From Listeria ilorinensis (lineage in GTDB: Bacteria; Bacillota; Bacilli; Lactobacillales; Listeriaceae), in contig NZ_CAJYCN010000011.1 in the NCBI RefSeq assembly GCF_913566895.1, forward strand, positions 34,323 through 98,322: DNA of 64,000 nucleotides. The letters are read 5' to 3'. A program made the position numbers and the translations under genes. Shown here piece after piece: positions 17,780-25,892 of this stretch (positions are counted from its first letter, which is position 1; every line of letters starts with the position of its first letter). The notes under the pieces are model-generated. The model had not been told where the DNA came from, made no database searches, and saw only the letters and a program-made list of their open reading frames with translations.

Positions 17780-19138
17780 CTATAAATCAAGCATTTTCTT
17801 ATTTTTCATCGTATTCGCCATCTTGACGAACGGTAGATAAATTAGGATCGCGACAACTAAATTGACAAGCTGGACGATAGCCCCATTAATCGTTCCTGTA
17901 AAGAGCAGCCCCGAAATCAACGGCGGTACTGTCCAAGGTACGTTATTTGTAATGACATCTATAAAGCCGATATTCGTAAAGAATACTGCGATATAGAAAC
18001 AAATAGGTTGAACAATCACGAAAGGAATAAACATAATTGGATTTAGAACAATTGGTAAACCAAATGTAATCGGCTCACTGATATTAAAGATAGCTGGCAT
18101 CAAGGCGATTTTAGCTACTTTCTTTTCAGAACTGATTTTTGAGAAAATAAGTAACGCTAAGACTGGTGCCAGCGCAAACGTTCCGGCAGCAATCGTTGAG
18201 AAGTTCATGAACATTGTGGAATATAAGTGATGAGCTGTTCCCATCATATTTTCCGTATCTGCAACATTCCAGGTTACCCCAAAAATAGGTCCCCAGATAG
18301 AAGTTGGATGAATACCGAACCATTGTAGAAGCGGCCAAGTAATTTGAGCAACTAGCGCAAAAGCAGCTGTTCCCGAGATCATCATTGCCGGTTTTTGCAT
18401 CGCTTGAAGGAACAGTTCTGGAAGCGTCACACCAAATGCGCCGACACTAATCCCAGTCAAAACAACGAAGAATCCAAGAACAAGCAAACCAGGAATCAAT
18501 GATTCAAAGCTTCTTGCAACAGCTGGGGGTACAGATTCGGGCATTTTGATTACGATATTTCTTTCTAGCAGTTTGTTATAAAGCCATACTGCCACTCCAC
18601 TGATAATCAGCGCAGAAAACACACCTTGTGTGCCTAAAAAATTCGAATTCAACATTCCACTGATTTCAACACTTTTATCATTGAGCGCATAATCATAGTT
18701 CCAAGGTACACAGACAAAAAATGCTGCTAGCGCATAAAGAACTGAGGTCATATGCTCCTTGTTTTTTGGAAAATATTTTTTAGAAAATGTATAACTGAAA
18801 ACAACTACAATTAATAAAGACATTACGGACAAAGCGCCTTGTGAAAAGAGATTGATCATTGATTGCAGATAGCGAAGTGTGTCTGCGAATCCCGATGCAT
18901 CCCAAGCTGCCCAACTACCACTGATAAGTTTACCAATATGTAGCCCCTGCTGACCAAATATCAACCCGTTTGGATCTAAGAAAACGGAACTGATCATGAT
19001 AGCAAATCCAGCAATCATCGTTACAGCTGAGACAAGAATGAAAGAATCACGTAAAGTTAGGAGCAGCTTATTTCCGGCAATTTTTCCGACAATCCGCGTA
19101 AATTTCGCTTGAAAGCGTGAAAATTTGCTGTTTTCCAT
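17780..19138 (-). CDS. PTS EIIC, lactose/cellobiose family
   Basis: Membrane permease of the PTS, about 452 aa with roughly ten helices. The segments FNISEPITFGLPIVLNP (the substrate-binding NxxEP signature of the Lac/Cel IIC family) and NNVPWTVPPLISGLL are diagnostic. The start ATG at 19138 overlaps the IIB stop as TGATG, indicating translational coupling; a TTG one codon earlier is also possible. Transported sugar is not predictable beyond a likely beta-glucoside or chitobiose-like disaccharide. Confidence 0.92.
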   Translation of the reverse strand: MENSKFSRFQAKFTRIVGKIAGNKLLLTLRDSFILVSAVTMIAGFAIMISSVFLDPNGLIFGQQGLHIGKLISGSWAAWDASGFADTLRYLQSMINLFSQGALSVMSLLIVVVFSYTFSKKYFPKNKEHMTSVLYALAAFFVCVPWNYDYALNDKSVEISGMLNSNFLGTQGVFSALIISGVAVWLYNKLLERNIVIKMPESVPPAVARSFESLIPGLLVLGFFVVLTGISVGAFGVTLPELFLQAMQKPAMMISGTAAFALVAQITWPLLQWFGIHPTSIWGPIFGVTWNVADTENMMGTAHHLYSTMFMNFSTIAAGTFALAPVLALLIFSKISSEKKVAKIALMPAIFNISEPITFGLPIVLNPIMFIPFVIVQPICFYIAVFFTNIGFIDVITNNVPWTVPPLISGLLFTGTINGAIVQLVNLVVAILIYLPFVKMANTMKNKKMLDL

Positions 19139-19446
19139 CAATCATGCACCCCTTCTTTTTTCAAGCGTTCAATAACAGCAACTCCGTCCATTGCCCCGAA
19201 TTCCTGCATCGTCAAACAAACAATCTTTTTCCCTGGATACTGTTCTTCTACTTGTTCTTTTGCCCAGCTAATCTGTGGTGCAATAATAATAACATCTACT
19301 TCTCCACCAATTTCATCAATCATGGCAAAATCATAGGCTTCTACCGAGATATCAGTCCGGCCTTGTTCTTCGTAAACGCGTTTCATTTTTGAACCTACTA
19401 AACTAGTGGACATACCACCACTACAAAATAAAGCTATTTTTAACAT
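19138..19446 (-). CDS. PTS EIIB, lactose/cellobiose family
   Basis: A 102-aa IIB subunit with the phosphocysteine near the N-terminus: LKIALFCSGGMSTSLV (Cys8), followed by the Rossmann-like IDEIGGEVDVIIIAPQISW. It phosphorylates the sugar as it passes IIC. It is the first gene of the transport operon, with a good promoter and two cre-like sites directly upstream and AAGGAG-type ribosome binding site. Confidence 0.92.
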   Translation of the reverse strand: MLKIALFCSGGMSTSLVGSKMKRVYEEQGRTDISVEAYDFAMIDEIGGEVDVIIIAPQISWAKEQVEEQYPGKKIVCLTMQEFGAMDGVAVIERLKKEGVHD

Positions 19447-19472
19447 TTGTATATCTCCTTTTCGTTGTGATA

Positions 19473-19485
19473 GAAAACGCTTTCC
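19473..19485. promoter_or_regulatory. cre-like site 2 downstream of the PTS promoter
   Basis: Minus strand GGAAAGCGTTTTC resembles the CcpA cre consensus (TGnAAnCGnTnnCA) and lies just downstream of the expected transcription start, a typical roadblock position for catabolite repression. Confidence 0.55.
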
Positions 19486-19492
19486 AAAAATA

Positions 19493-19521
19493 AGTTTAAA
19501 ACGTTTTCTTTAATAAGTCAA
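19493..19521 (-). promoter_or_regulatory. Promoter of the EIIB-EIIC-EIIA-esterase operon
   Basis: TTGACT (19516-19521), 17-nt spacer, TAAACT (19493-19498) on the minus strand, about 45 nt before the EIIB start codon. Confidence 0.65.
19498..19509. promoter_or_regulatory. cre-like site 1 within the PTS promoter
   Basis: AGAAAACGTTTT on the minus strand lies in the promoter spacer and touches the -10 box. Together with site 2 it gives two CcpA-type half-symmetric sequences 13 bp apart. Confidence 0.45.
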
Positions 19522-19563
19522 TACTTTTTTAAAATTAATTATAACAACTTTTAAAAATAAAGA

Positions 19564-19589
19564 AAAACCGCCATTTTACTGACGGTTTT
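19564..19589 (-). terminator. Terminator of the gntR-type gene
   Basis: AAAACCG (19583-19589 on the minus strand) pairs with CGGTTTT (19564-19570) and is followed by TTCTTTATTTTT; it overlaps the regulator stop codon. Confidence 0.65.
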
Positions 19590-20292
19590 AAACAACAACA
19601 ATATTTTGCAATTCATATTCTTCTGATTTGAGCCGTATCAATGAATACTCAAACGGGCGTCCATCGTTGAGATACACTGTCTGTTCAATCTCAAGAACCG
19701 GGTGTTTTTCATCGACATCCAACAACTTTCCAGCTTTCTTCCCCGCATAAACTGCTCGAATCAGTCGATGTGTGCTTTGCGGAATCAATCCAAGTTCATT
19801 CTCCATATAAGTATAGATTGACTGGCTAAGCACATCCAGTCTCATCCCCTGAACCGTTTGAATCGGCATATAACTTTGTTCAACAGCCACTGGCACACCG
19901 GCTTTTTTTCGAACCCGTCGAATATCATAAACAAAATCAAATGAAGAAATCTTTAACTTTTCCGTGACAACTTCCGGAGAAGCAATCACGGCAAAATCGA
20001 TAATCTCAGTTGTTATATCATTTCCTTCAACGACCTCTAGGCTCCTCGTTTGTCCAGCTGTTTGATTTTCAGTAATATCCTTTACGTAACTGCCCGAACC
20101 GCGTCGTTTATAGATCAATCCTTCGTTTACCAGTATATCCATTGCTTTGCGAATCGTAATCCGGCTTGCATTATACGCCTTACAGAGTGCTGCTTCTTGT
20201 GGCAGTTGCTCATTTGTTTCATAGGCTTTTTCTAAAATTTTTTGTCGCAAATCATTTGCGATCAGTTCATATTTCGGCGCTGCTTCAGCCAT
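19588..20292 (-). CDS. GntR-family transcriptional regulator (UTRA domain)
   Basis: A 234-aa HutC-subfamily regulator. The N-terminal winged helix (YELIANDLRQKI to YKRRGSGSYV, about residues 7-70) is followed by a UTRA effector-binding domain (about 90-230) with VYDIRRVRKKAGVPVAVEQSYMP. UTRA domains bind phosphorylated sugars, so it probably senses the PTS product. Met4 (20292) has AGAGG nine nt upstream; the frame extends to 20301. It sits between the ROK kinase and the PTS operon and has a 7-bp inverted repeat in front of it (20314-20336). Confidence 0.88.
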   Translation of the reverse strand: MAEAAPKYELIANDLRQKILEKAYETNEQLPQEAALCKAYNASRITIRKAMDILVNEGLIYKRRGSGSYVKDITENQTAGQTRSLEVVEGNDITTEIIDFAVIASPEVVTEKLKISSFDFVYDIRRVRKKAGVPVAVEQSYMPIQTVQGMRLDVLSQSIYTYMENELGLIPQSTHRLIRAVYAGKKAGKLLDVDEKHPVLEIEQTVYLNDGRPFEYSLIRLKSEEYELQNIVVV

Positions 20293-20313
20293 GTCATCCA
20301 TCCTCTTTTATTT

Positions 20314-20336
20314 GTTATAACATTTAACATTATAAC
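20314..20336. promoter_or_regulatory. Candidate GntR-type operator
   Basis: GTTATAA (20314-20320), 9-nt centre, TTATAAC (20330-20336), directly before the regulator gene. Size and AT-rich symmetry suit a GntR/HutC operator, implying autoregulation; it may also contain the -10 region. Confidence 0.45.
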
Positions 20337-20363
20337 ACGTCCAAGGAAAATCTAAAAGGAATG

Positions 20364-21233
20364 TCATGATTCCTGACTTTCAAAATGAACCGCAGCACCT
20401 AACAAGTTTGCACTGTTGCGATAGGTACATGGCATCACGACTGGCATAAAATACTGCCACTCTTTTTCTGCAACAAATTTTTCGACTGCTTGCTGGATTT
20501 CCTCCATGAATGCAGGTCGCCCAGAAATGCCACCACCTAAAACGATACAATCTGGATCAAAAGCTACTTGCAGATTAAAAATACCGGTTGCTAAATACCG
20601 ATAAAACTGTGTTACTTCCTCTTTCGCAGCTGTTTCTCCTTGATCAGCACGCCGGAAAATCTCTTCCCCATTCAAATTCGTTTCCCCCGTCCGTTCTGCA
20701 TAGCGCTCCACTAGCCGGACGACTGTCCCAACTTCACTAAACGTTCTTGCACCATCGATAAACATCATGCCATACTCTCCGGCATACCCATGACGCCCTG
20801 TATAGATCTGGCCATTTTGAACGAAAACACCACCTACTCCTGTTCCTAAAATTAAAAAGAGCACATTGTCTTTTCCTTTGGCAGCACCTAGAACAGCCTC
20901 CGCCATCCCCGCAGCATTGGCATCATTGATCATATGTACGGGTAAACCAAACAGTCCTTCTAGAGCCATTTTTATTTCAAAATGATGGATATAAGGAATC
21001 GCGCTGATCCCATTAATCACGCCTGAGATATCGTCGACTACACCGGGCGCACTGATTGCCACACCTTTGAAAGCATACTGCTCCGCAAGTTCATTTTGTT
21101 TTTCTTTTAACTGCTGCATCATTTCTTCCCATGTCTTTGGTGTTGGAAAAGAAAAAGGCGCTACAATCTCATTCTTATGAAAAACACCACCCTTGATACT
21201 TGTTCCACCCCAATCAAAAACTAATAAGTCCAT
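20364..21233 (-). CDS. ROK family sugar kinase (BglK-like)
   Basis: A 289-aa ROK kinase. The ATP phosphate-binding motif FDWGGTSIKGG (5-15), the second motif FLILGTGVGGVFVQNG, GYAGEYGMMFIDG and the third loop CIVLGGGISGRPAF are present. The CxCGxxGCxE zinc motif of glucokinase-type ROK proteins is missing; the equivalent stretch reads GARTFSEVGTVV, as in beta-glucoside kinases. It may phosphorylate a sugar released from the imported compound. ATG with AAGGAGAC upstream. It leads the leftward cluster with the GntR regulator. Confidence 0.85.
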   Translation of the reverse strand: MDLLVFDWGGTSIKGGVFHKNEIVAPFSFPTPKTWEEMMQQLKEKQNELAEQYAFKGVAISAPGVVDDISGVINGISAIPYIHHFEIKMALEGLFGLPVHMINDANAAGMAEAVLGAAKGKDNVLFLILGTGVGGVFVQNGQIYTGRHGYAGEYGMMFIDGARTFSEVGTVVRLVERYAERTGETNLNGEEIFRRADQGETAAKEEVTQFYRYLATGIFNLQVAFDPDCIVLGGGISGRPAFMEEIQQAVEKFVAEKEWQYFMPVVMPCTYRNSANLLGAAVHFESQES

Positions 21234-21314
21234 ATTTATGTCTCCTTATGTTTATACTTTTAAAACTTATAAACTATATATGCCATAAAATGAGAACGCT
21301 GTCAACCAGCATAT

Positions 21315-21352
21315 AAAAAAAGGCAGCTAAGTTCAAGTATCACTTAACTGCC
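21315..21352 (-). terminator. Terminator downstream of the HAD phosphatase gene
   Basis: GGCAGTTAAGT and ACTTAGCTGCC pair with one mismatch, followed by seven T on the minus strand. It closes the HAD transcript about 215 nt after its stop codon. Confidence 0.8.
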
Positions 21353-21394
21353 AGTCAGGCTTCTTTTACTTTGTCATCCATAAGGTTCAATTAT

Positions 21395-21544
21395 TTACCA
21401 AAATTGAACACCTCGCACGAAGCTTTTATCATCCTCATTGCTGAATGGCCCATTAAAAATGTGCAAGCCCAAAGCACTTCCCTAGCCATCTAGCCCTTGC
21501 ATCATACACACATTTTCTAGATTGAAGCCAGTCTTACTGTTTTT
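21395..21544 (-). pseudogene. Possible remnant of a coding region
   Basis: In the 330-bp gap between the ROK and HAD genes one minus-strand frame reads like protein across an in-frame TAG: KNSKTGFNLENVCMMQGLDG, stop, then GSALGLHIFNGPFSNEDD and KSFVRGVQFW before TAA at 21395. The amino-acid composition looks natural, there is no ribosome binding site, and no full-length gene can be rebuilt. I do not recognise the family. It may be a chance open frame in a 3' UTR. Confidence 0.25.
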
Positions 21545-21566
21545 TTAGGATCAGTACATCATTTAT

Positions 21567-22337
21567 TTATAATAATCCCACATGTTGAAGTCCTTTTAAA
21601 ATACCTTCTTCATCTACAGATTCGGTGATATAATCTGCCACTTTTTTCAGCTCTGGACGACCATTTCCCATAGCGATGCCAGTCCCCACTTCTTGTAGCA
21701 TCTGAATATCATTGAGTCCATCACCGAAAGCATACGTGTCTTCCATTTTAAAGCCAAGCTGTTTGATTAGTTCCTGAATTCCTCGTGCTTTACTGCCATC
21801 TGCTGGGCAGACATCCACCGAAACATCATGCCAGCGCATAAAACCGTATTCAGGAAAAGCCTTTGCATAAAACGAGTCAAAGTCTTCTGTACAAAACAGC
21901 AAACACTGATAAATTTCCCTGCCGCGATAAAAATGTGCATCTACACGTGGATAGCCACGCTTCAACGAATTCATTCCTTCCAAAACACCCGGGTGGTCTG
22001 GTAAATTGACGCGCATTTCCTCAGCTGCAGAAAAAACAAGCGGATGCTCATTTTCCATTGTCGTCGTAATTAATCGGTCAAGCGCTTCCTGTGATAGTGG
22101 ATTTTCATAAATGACCTTTCCTTCGAATACCACATATTGGCCGTTATAACAGATAAACGAATCGATATTTAGTTTTTCAGCAATTTCATGGAGCATAAAT
22201 GGCGCACGTCCACTGGCAATCGCCACAAAAACGCCTTTTTCCTGAAGTGCTTTGACCGCTTGTATCGTTGAAAGCGGAATTTCTTTTTCTTCATTTACTA
22301 AAGTCCCATCAATATCAAAGAACACGATTTTACTCAC
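21567..22337 (-). CDS. Cof-type HAD hydrolase
   Basis: A 256-aa haloacid-dehalogenase superfamily phosphatase of the Cof (type IIB) subfamily. Motif I FFDIDGTLVNEE (nucleophile Asp7), motif II IASGRAP, a C2B cap in the middle, and motif III/IV KARGIQEL with YAFGDGLNDIQMLQ are present. Likely substrates are sugar phosphates or other small phosphomonoesters. GTG start with GAGGATG upstream. It is transcribed with the sugar island but ends at its own terminator, so a role in that pathway is only possible. Confidence 0.88.
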   Translation of the reverse strand: MSKIVFFDIDGTLVNEEKEIPLSTIQAVKALQEKGVFVAIASGRAPFMLHEIAEKLNIDSFICYNGQYVVFEGKVIYENPLSQEALDRLITTTMENEHPLVFSAAEEMRVNLPDHPGVLEGMNSLKRGYPRVDAHFYRGREIYQCLLFCTEDFDSFYAKAFPEYGFMRWHDVSVDVCPADGSKARGIQELIKQLGFKMEDTYAFGDGLNDIQMLQEVGTGIAMGNGRPELKKVADYITESVDEEGILKGLQHVGLL

Positions 22338-22451
22338 GCAAACACATCCTCATTTAGATTCACTTGTTAGTATACCAAACTTTTTCCGATTTGACGATGG
22401 ACACAAAAGAACTAAAAATAATAGAATTTCAGTCAAATAAAAGTAATTCTC

Positions 22452-22480
22452 TTAGCATTTTAGGATTTTTGTGGTATATT
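22452..22480 (+). promoter_or_regulatory. Promoter of rpoY-rnjA
   Basis: TTAGCA (22452-22457), 17-nt spacer, TGG-TATATT (-10 at 22475-22480, extended). Transcription would start near 22487, giving a leader of about 310 nt. Confidence 0.6.
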
Positions 22481-22486
22481 AGATAC

Positions 22487-22795
22487 CAAGGATATAGTTC
22501 GGACGAAACTGGAACACAATGAGGAACGTGAAAAAAGCGGTTCGAATTCAGTCATCTTACTGGTTATTTGTGAAAATAAGCTGCTAGAGATGTCACTGCA
22601 TTGGACTTTTATAAAGATGGTGAGACAGCTGAAAAATGGGCTTTCACTGTCATGTTTTCTTTTTGTCTTTTTTGCGCATTCTCCGTGTGACTTTAGGTAG
22701 AAAGAAAATAGAACAGCTGACTTTGTTCTATATATCCGTTTATTTTGAATCAAACAGAGTAATCTCTGTACGTTTATATCAAAGGAGAGAAAAAA
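22487..22795 (+). other. Long 5' leader of rpoY-rnjA with internal terminator-like hairpin
   Basis: About 310 nt without a supportable protein gene. Near its middle GACAG (22624-22628) and CTGTC (22647-22651), with inner GAAA/TTTC pairing, form a hairpin followed by a T-rich tract (22654-22672), which looks like an attenuator. A 22-codon ORF at 22519 has only a weak ribosome binding site. No T-box GGUGGNACC sequence or other known riboswitch core was found. Confidence 0.5.
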
Positions 22796-23005
22796 ATGAT
22801 TTTTAAAGTATTTTATCAAGAAACACTAACAGAAACCCCTGTACGGGAAAAAACACAATCGCTTTATATCGAAGCAAATGATGAAGTTGAAGTACGCCAA
22901 CTACTAAAAGAAGAAGCTTTCCATATTGAATATGTTGAGCAATTAAGCGACAAACATTTGGAATACGAAAAGGCACAACCTGACTTTTCAATTTGGGAGA
23001 AGTAA
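22796..23005 (+). CDS. rpoY: RNA polymerase epsilon subunit
   Basis: A 69-aa DUF1447/YkzG protein that binds core RNA polymerase in Firmicutes. The opening [20 protein letters not shown] (20 residues), the block ARYQ-like region replaced here by [20 protein letters not shown], and the C-terminal FSIWEK are characteristic. Its position immediately upstream of rnjA (6 nt) is the conserved Bacillus and Listeria arrangement. AAAGGAGAG precedes the ATG. Confidence 0.93.
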   Translation: MIFKVFYQETLTETPVREKTQSLYIEANDEVEVRQLLKEEAFHIEYVEQLSDKHLEYEKAQPDFSIWEK

Positions 23006-23011
23006 TTCTTT

Positions 23012-24679
23012 ATGAAATTTGTAAAAAATAACGAAACAGCTGTTTTCGCTTTGGGTGGCCTTGGCGAAATCGGCAAAAACACTTATGCTGTGCAATTTCA
23101 AGATGAAATTATTTTGATCGATGCTGGAATCAAATTCCCAGAAGATGAACTTTTAGGGATCGATTATGTTATTCCAGATTATAGTTATCTTGTGAAAAAC
23201 AAGGACAAGATCAAAGGTCTGTTCATTACGCACGGCCACGAAGATCATATCGGTGGCGTACCCTATCTGCTTCGTGAAATCAATATCCCGATCTATGCCG
23301 GCAAACTAGCTAGTGCCCTGATCCGCAATAAACTTGAAGAACATGGTCTGCTTCGCCATGCTAAAATCTATGAATATGAAGAAGAGGATGTTTTTAAATT
23401 CCGTAAAACTAGCGTCTCTTTCTTCCGTACGACTCACAGTATTCCAGATACTTACGGGATTGTTGTCAAAACTCCTTCTGGAAATATCGTGCATACTGGG
23501 GACTTCAAATTCGACTTTACTCCTGTCGGTGAGCCTGCCAATTTGACCAAAATGGCTGAAATCGGCAAAGAAGGCGTGCTCTGTCTGTTATCCGATAGTA
23601 CGAATGCCGAAGTGCCGAATTTCACAATGAGTGAACGCGTTGTCGGGGAGAGTATCAAAAATATTTTCCGTGATGTTGATGGCCGGATCATTTTCGCAAC
23701 ATTTGCTTCTAACATTTACCGCTTGCAACAAGTGATCGAGTCCTCGATTGAAACGGGGCGTAAGGTGGCTGTTTTCGGACGCAGTATGGAATCAGCCATG
23801 CAAATTGGCCGCGAGCTTGGCTATATCAAAGCACCCAAGGATCTCTTTATCGAAGCTAACCAGTTAAACCGTCTGCCTGCCAATGAAGTAACAATTCTTT
23901 GTACGGGTAGTCAAGGTGAACCGATGGCAGCTCTTTCACGGATTGCAAACGGCACACACCGCCAAATCCAAATCCAACCGGGCGATACAGTAGTATTCTC
24001 TTCCTCGCCGATTCCTGGAAACACGATCAGCGTGAACCGGACGATCAATCTGCTTTATCAAGCTGGTGCAGAAGTCATCCATGGAAAAGTCAATAATATT
24101 CATACCTCCGGCCATGGTGGTCAGCAAGAACAGCGACTTATGCTTAGACTGATGAAGCCCAAATTCTTTATGCCAATCCACGGCGAATACCGTATGCAAC
24201 GAATCCATGCTGAAAGTGCGGAAGAATGCGGTGTTCCAATGGAAAACAGTTTTATTTGTGGCAATGGGGATGTTTTAGCACTAACAGCAGATGCTGCACA
24301 CATTGCTGGAAAAATCCCAGCTAATAGCGTTTATATTGATGGAAGCGGCATTGGTGACATCGGCAATATCGTTTTACGCGACCGTCGGATTCTTTCAGAA
24401 GAAGGTCTTGTGATTGTCGTCGTATCGATCGATCTGAAAAATTGCAAAGTCATGGCTGGTCCAGATATCATTTCCCGCGGCTTTATATATATGCGCGAAT
24501 CTGGCAATCTGATTAGCGAGGCACAGTCGTTGCTCCATAAACATCTAAACAAGGTAATGGCACGCAAAACCTCGCAGTGGTCTGAAATTAAAAATGAAAT
24601 TACAGATACTTTACAGCCATTCCTTTATGAAAAAACCAAACGTCGGCCAATGATATTACCGATTATCATGGAAGTCTAG
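23012..24679 (+). CDS. rnjA: Ribonuclease J1
   Basis: A 555-aa metallo-beta-lactamase/beta-CASP ribonuclease with 5'-3' exo- and endonuclease activity, central to mRNA decay and 16S rRNA maturation. The zinc motif [10 protein letters not shown] is at 73-82, HTGDFKFD near 164-171, and the beta-[14 protein letters not shown] and PIHGEYRM motifs near 364 and 388. The C-terminal dimerisation domain is complete. It overlaps no gene and is co-transcribed with rpoY, with a terminator after it. Confidence 0.96.
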   Translation: MKFVKNNETAVFALGGLGEIGKNTYAVQFQDEIILIDAGIKFPEDELLGIDYVIPDYSYLVKNKDKIKGLFITHGHEDHIGGVPYLLREINIPIYAGKLASALIRNKLEEHGLLRHAKIYEYEEEDVFKFRKTSVSFFRTTHSIPDTYGIVVKTPSGNIVHTGDFKFDFTPVGEPANLTKMAEIGKEGVLCLLSDSTNAEVPNFTMSERVVGESIKNIFRDVDGRIIFATFASNIYRLQQVIESSIETGRKVAVFGRSMESAMQIGRELGYIKAPKDLFIEANQLNRLPANEVTILCTGSQGEPMAALSRIANGTHRQIQIQPGDTVVFSSSPIPGNTISVNRTINLLYQAGAEVIHGKVNNIHTSGHGGQQEQRLMLRLMKPKFFMPIHGEYRMQRIHAESAEECGVPMENSFICGNGDVLALTADAAHIAGKIPANSVYIDGSGIGDIGNIVLRDRRILSEEGLVIVVVSIDLKNCKVMAGPDIISRGFIYMRESGNLISEAQSLLHKHLNKVMARKTSQWSEIKNEITDTLQPFLYEKTKRRPMILPIIMEV

Positions 24680-24682
24680 TCA

Positions 24683-24713
24683 AAAGACCCGTTAGCAACT
24701 GCAGCGGGTCTTT
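24683..24713 (+). terminator. Terminator after rnjA
   Basis: AAAGACCCG (24683-24691) pairs with CGGGTCTTT (24705-24713), then further T residues. Confidence 0.9.
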
Positions 24714-24807
24714 TTCCTCATGAAATTCTTATTTGCTTTCCGATTTTTACCATGGTAAAGTATATAGGTGTATGAGAATCCTAATAGGAAAGATGGGTAA
24801 TTGATCT

Positions 24808-25839
24808 ATGGAAACAACACGTTCGACCAAACATAGAAAGAGAAAAAAACACCCTTTAAAGACTTTTTTCAAAATTTTAGGCGTGGTTTTGCTTGGTATC
24901 GGCTTTGCATTTGGTGGTCTAGTCATTAAATATTACTTAAGTTTAGAATCTACCATGGATAAGATCAATACACCGTTAAAAAGTGATGCCTCCGTGAAAG
25001 CAGATAAAGAAAAATTAAACGATAAAAAGCCCTTTTCGATTCTTCTGATTGGGACAGATGCTCGTGAAGACGAAGAAAATGGCCGTTCCGATACACTCAT
25101 TCTCGTCACGGTCAACAAACAAAAAAATACGGTTGAAATGCTAAGCATCCCGCGTGATACAGAAGTTACCTATTCTGATGGTGATATTGGCAAAATCAAC
25201 GCCAGTTACTCTACTGATGGTGCTCAAGGCTCTGTTGATGCTGTTGAAAGTTTGATGGATGGTATTCCTATCGACTACTTTGTTTCCATCAATATGAACG
25301 GTTTTAAAGATTTAGTGGATGCAGTTGGAGGAATTACCGTCACCAATGAAGTTGATTTAACTGAAGTCAATCCAAAATTCAAAAAAGGCGAAATCGAGTT
25401 AAATGGTACCGAAGCCTTGCAATATGTTCGTATTCGTCATGAGGACCCACGTGGTGACTTTGGTCGCCAAGATCGTCAAAAAGATGTCATCGTTGGGATC
25501 TGTGACAAGGTAGCAAAATCAACCGCCGGCATTACTAATTTTTCGAAGATCATGGATGCTGTCGGAGACAATGTTCAGACAAATCTCTCACTAGATGACA
25601 TCACTGTGATCGCCAAAAATTATGCGAGTGTCCTAGATGGAACGATCAATGATCTGGAGCTTGAAGGAGAAGATCAGATGGTTTATAGCGAGGCCTATGG
25701 TTTTGATTTATATTATTTTGTTCCTTATCAAGAATCCATTGATAAAAATGTTCAAATCATGCAAGAACAACTTGGTATTTCCAGCAATTCAAGCACCGAT
25801 ACAAAATCTGATCCAGATAGCTCCACCTCAACTGAATAA
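24808..25839 (+). CDS. LytR-CpsA-Psr (LCP) family protein
   Basis: A 343-aa membrane-anchored transferase attaching teichoic acid or other glycopolymers to peptidoglycan. A short basic N-terminus (KHRKRKKHP) precedes one transmembrane helix (about 19-45). The LCP domain follows: FSILLIGTDAREDEENGRSDTLILVTV (Arg/Asp active-site residues), SIPRDTEVTY, KINASYSTDGAQG, and YVRIRHEDPRGDFGRQDRQ. The tail is a low-complexity Ser/Thr/Asp stretch. Its own terminator, shared with the opposite strand, follows. Transcription probably starts in the 90 bp after rnjA. Confidence 0.93.
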   Translation: METTRSTKHRKRKKHPLKTFFKILGVVLLGIGFAFGGLVIKYYLSLESTMDKINTPLKSDASVKADKEKLNDKKPFSILLIGTDAREDEENGRSDTLILVTVNKQKNTVEMLSIPRDTEVTYSDGDIGKINASYSTDGAQGSVDAVESLMDGIPIDYFVSINMNGFKDLVDAVGGITVTNEVDLTEVNPKFKKGEIELNGTEALQYVRIRHEDPRGDFGRQDRQKDVIVGICDKVAKSTAGITNFSKIMDAVGDNVQTNLSLDDITVIAKNYASVLDGTINDLELEGEDQMVYSEAYGFDLYYFVPYQESIDKNVQIMQEQLGISSNSSTDTKSDPDSSTSTE

Positions 25840-25844
25840 ACAAA

Positions 25845-25890
25845 AATGAAAAACCAGTGAATATGTTGTTCTATTCACTGGTTTTTCATT
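25845..25890. terminator. Bidirectional terminator between the LCP gene and the FUSC-like pair
   Basis: AATGAAAAACCAGTGAATA (25845-25863) pairs with the reverse complement at 25872-25890, a 19-bp stem with T-runs on both strands, between convergent genes. Confidence 0.92.
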
Positions 25891-25892
25891 TT

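Noticed and set aside
22519..22587. 22-codon ORF in the rpoY-rnjA leader
   Set aside because: Only a weak GGAA upstream and no known pattern; not enough to call a leader peptide.
22487..22795. T-box riboswitch in the rpoY-rnjA leader
   Set aside because: No AGGGUGGNACCGCG-like bulge or specifier-loop architecture; the next gene is not related to amino acids.
22460..22819. 119-codon minus-strand frame opposite the rpoY leader
   Set aside because: No ribosome binding site, and the plus-strand promoter and leader structure explain the region better.
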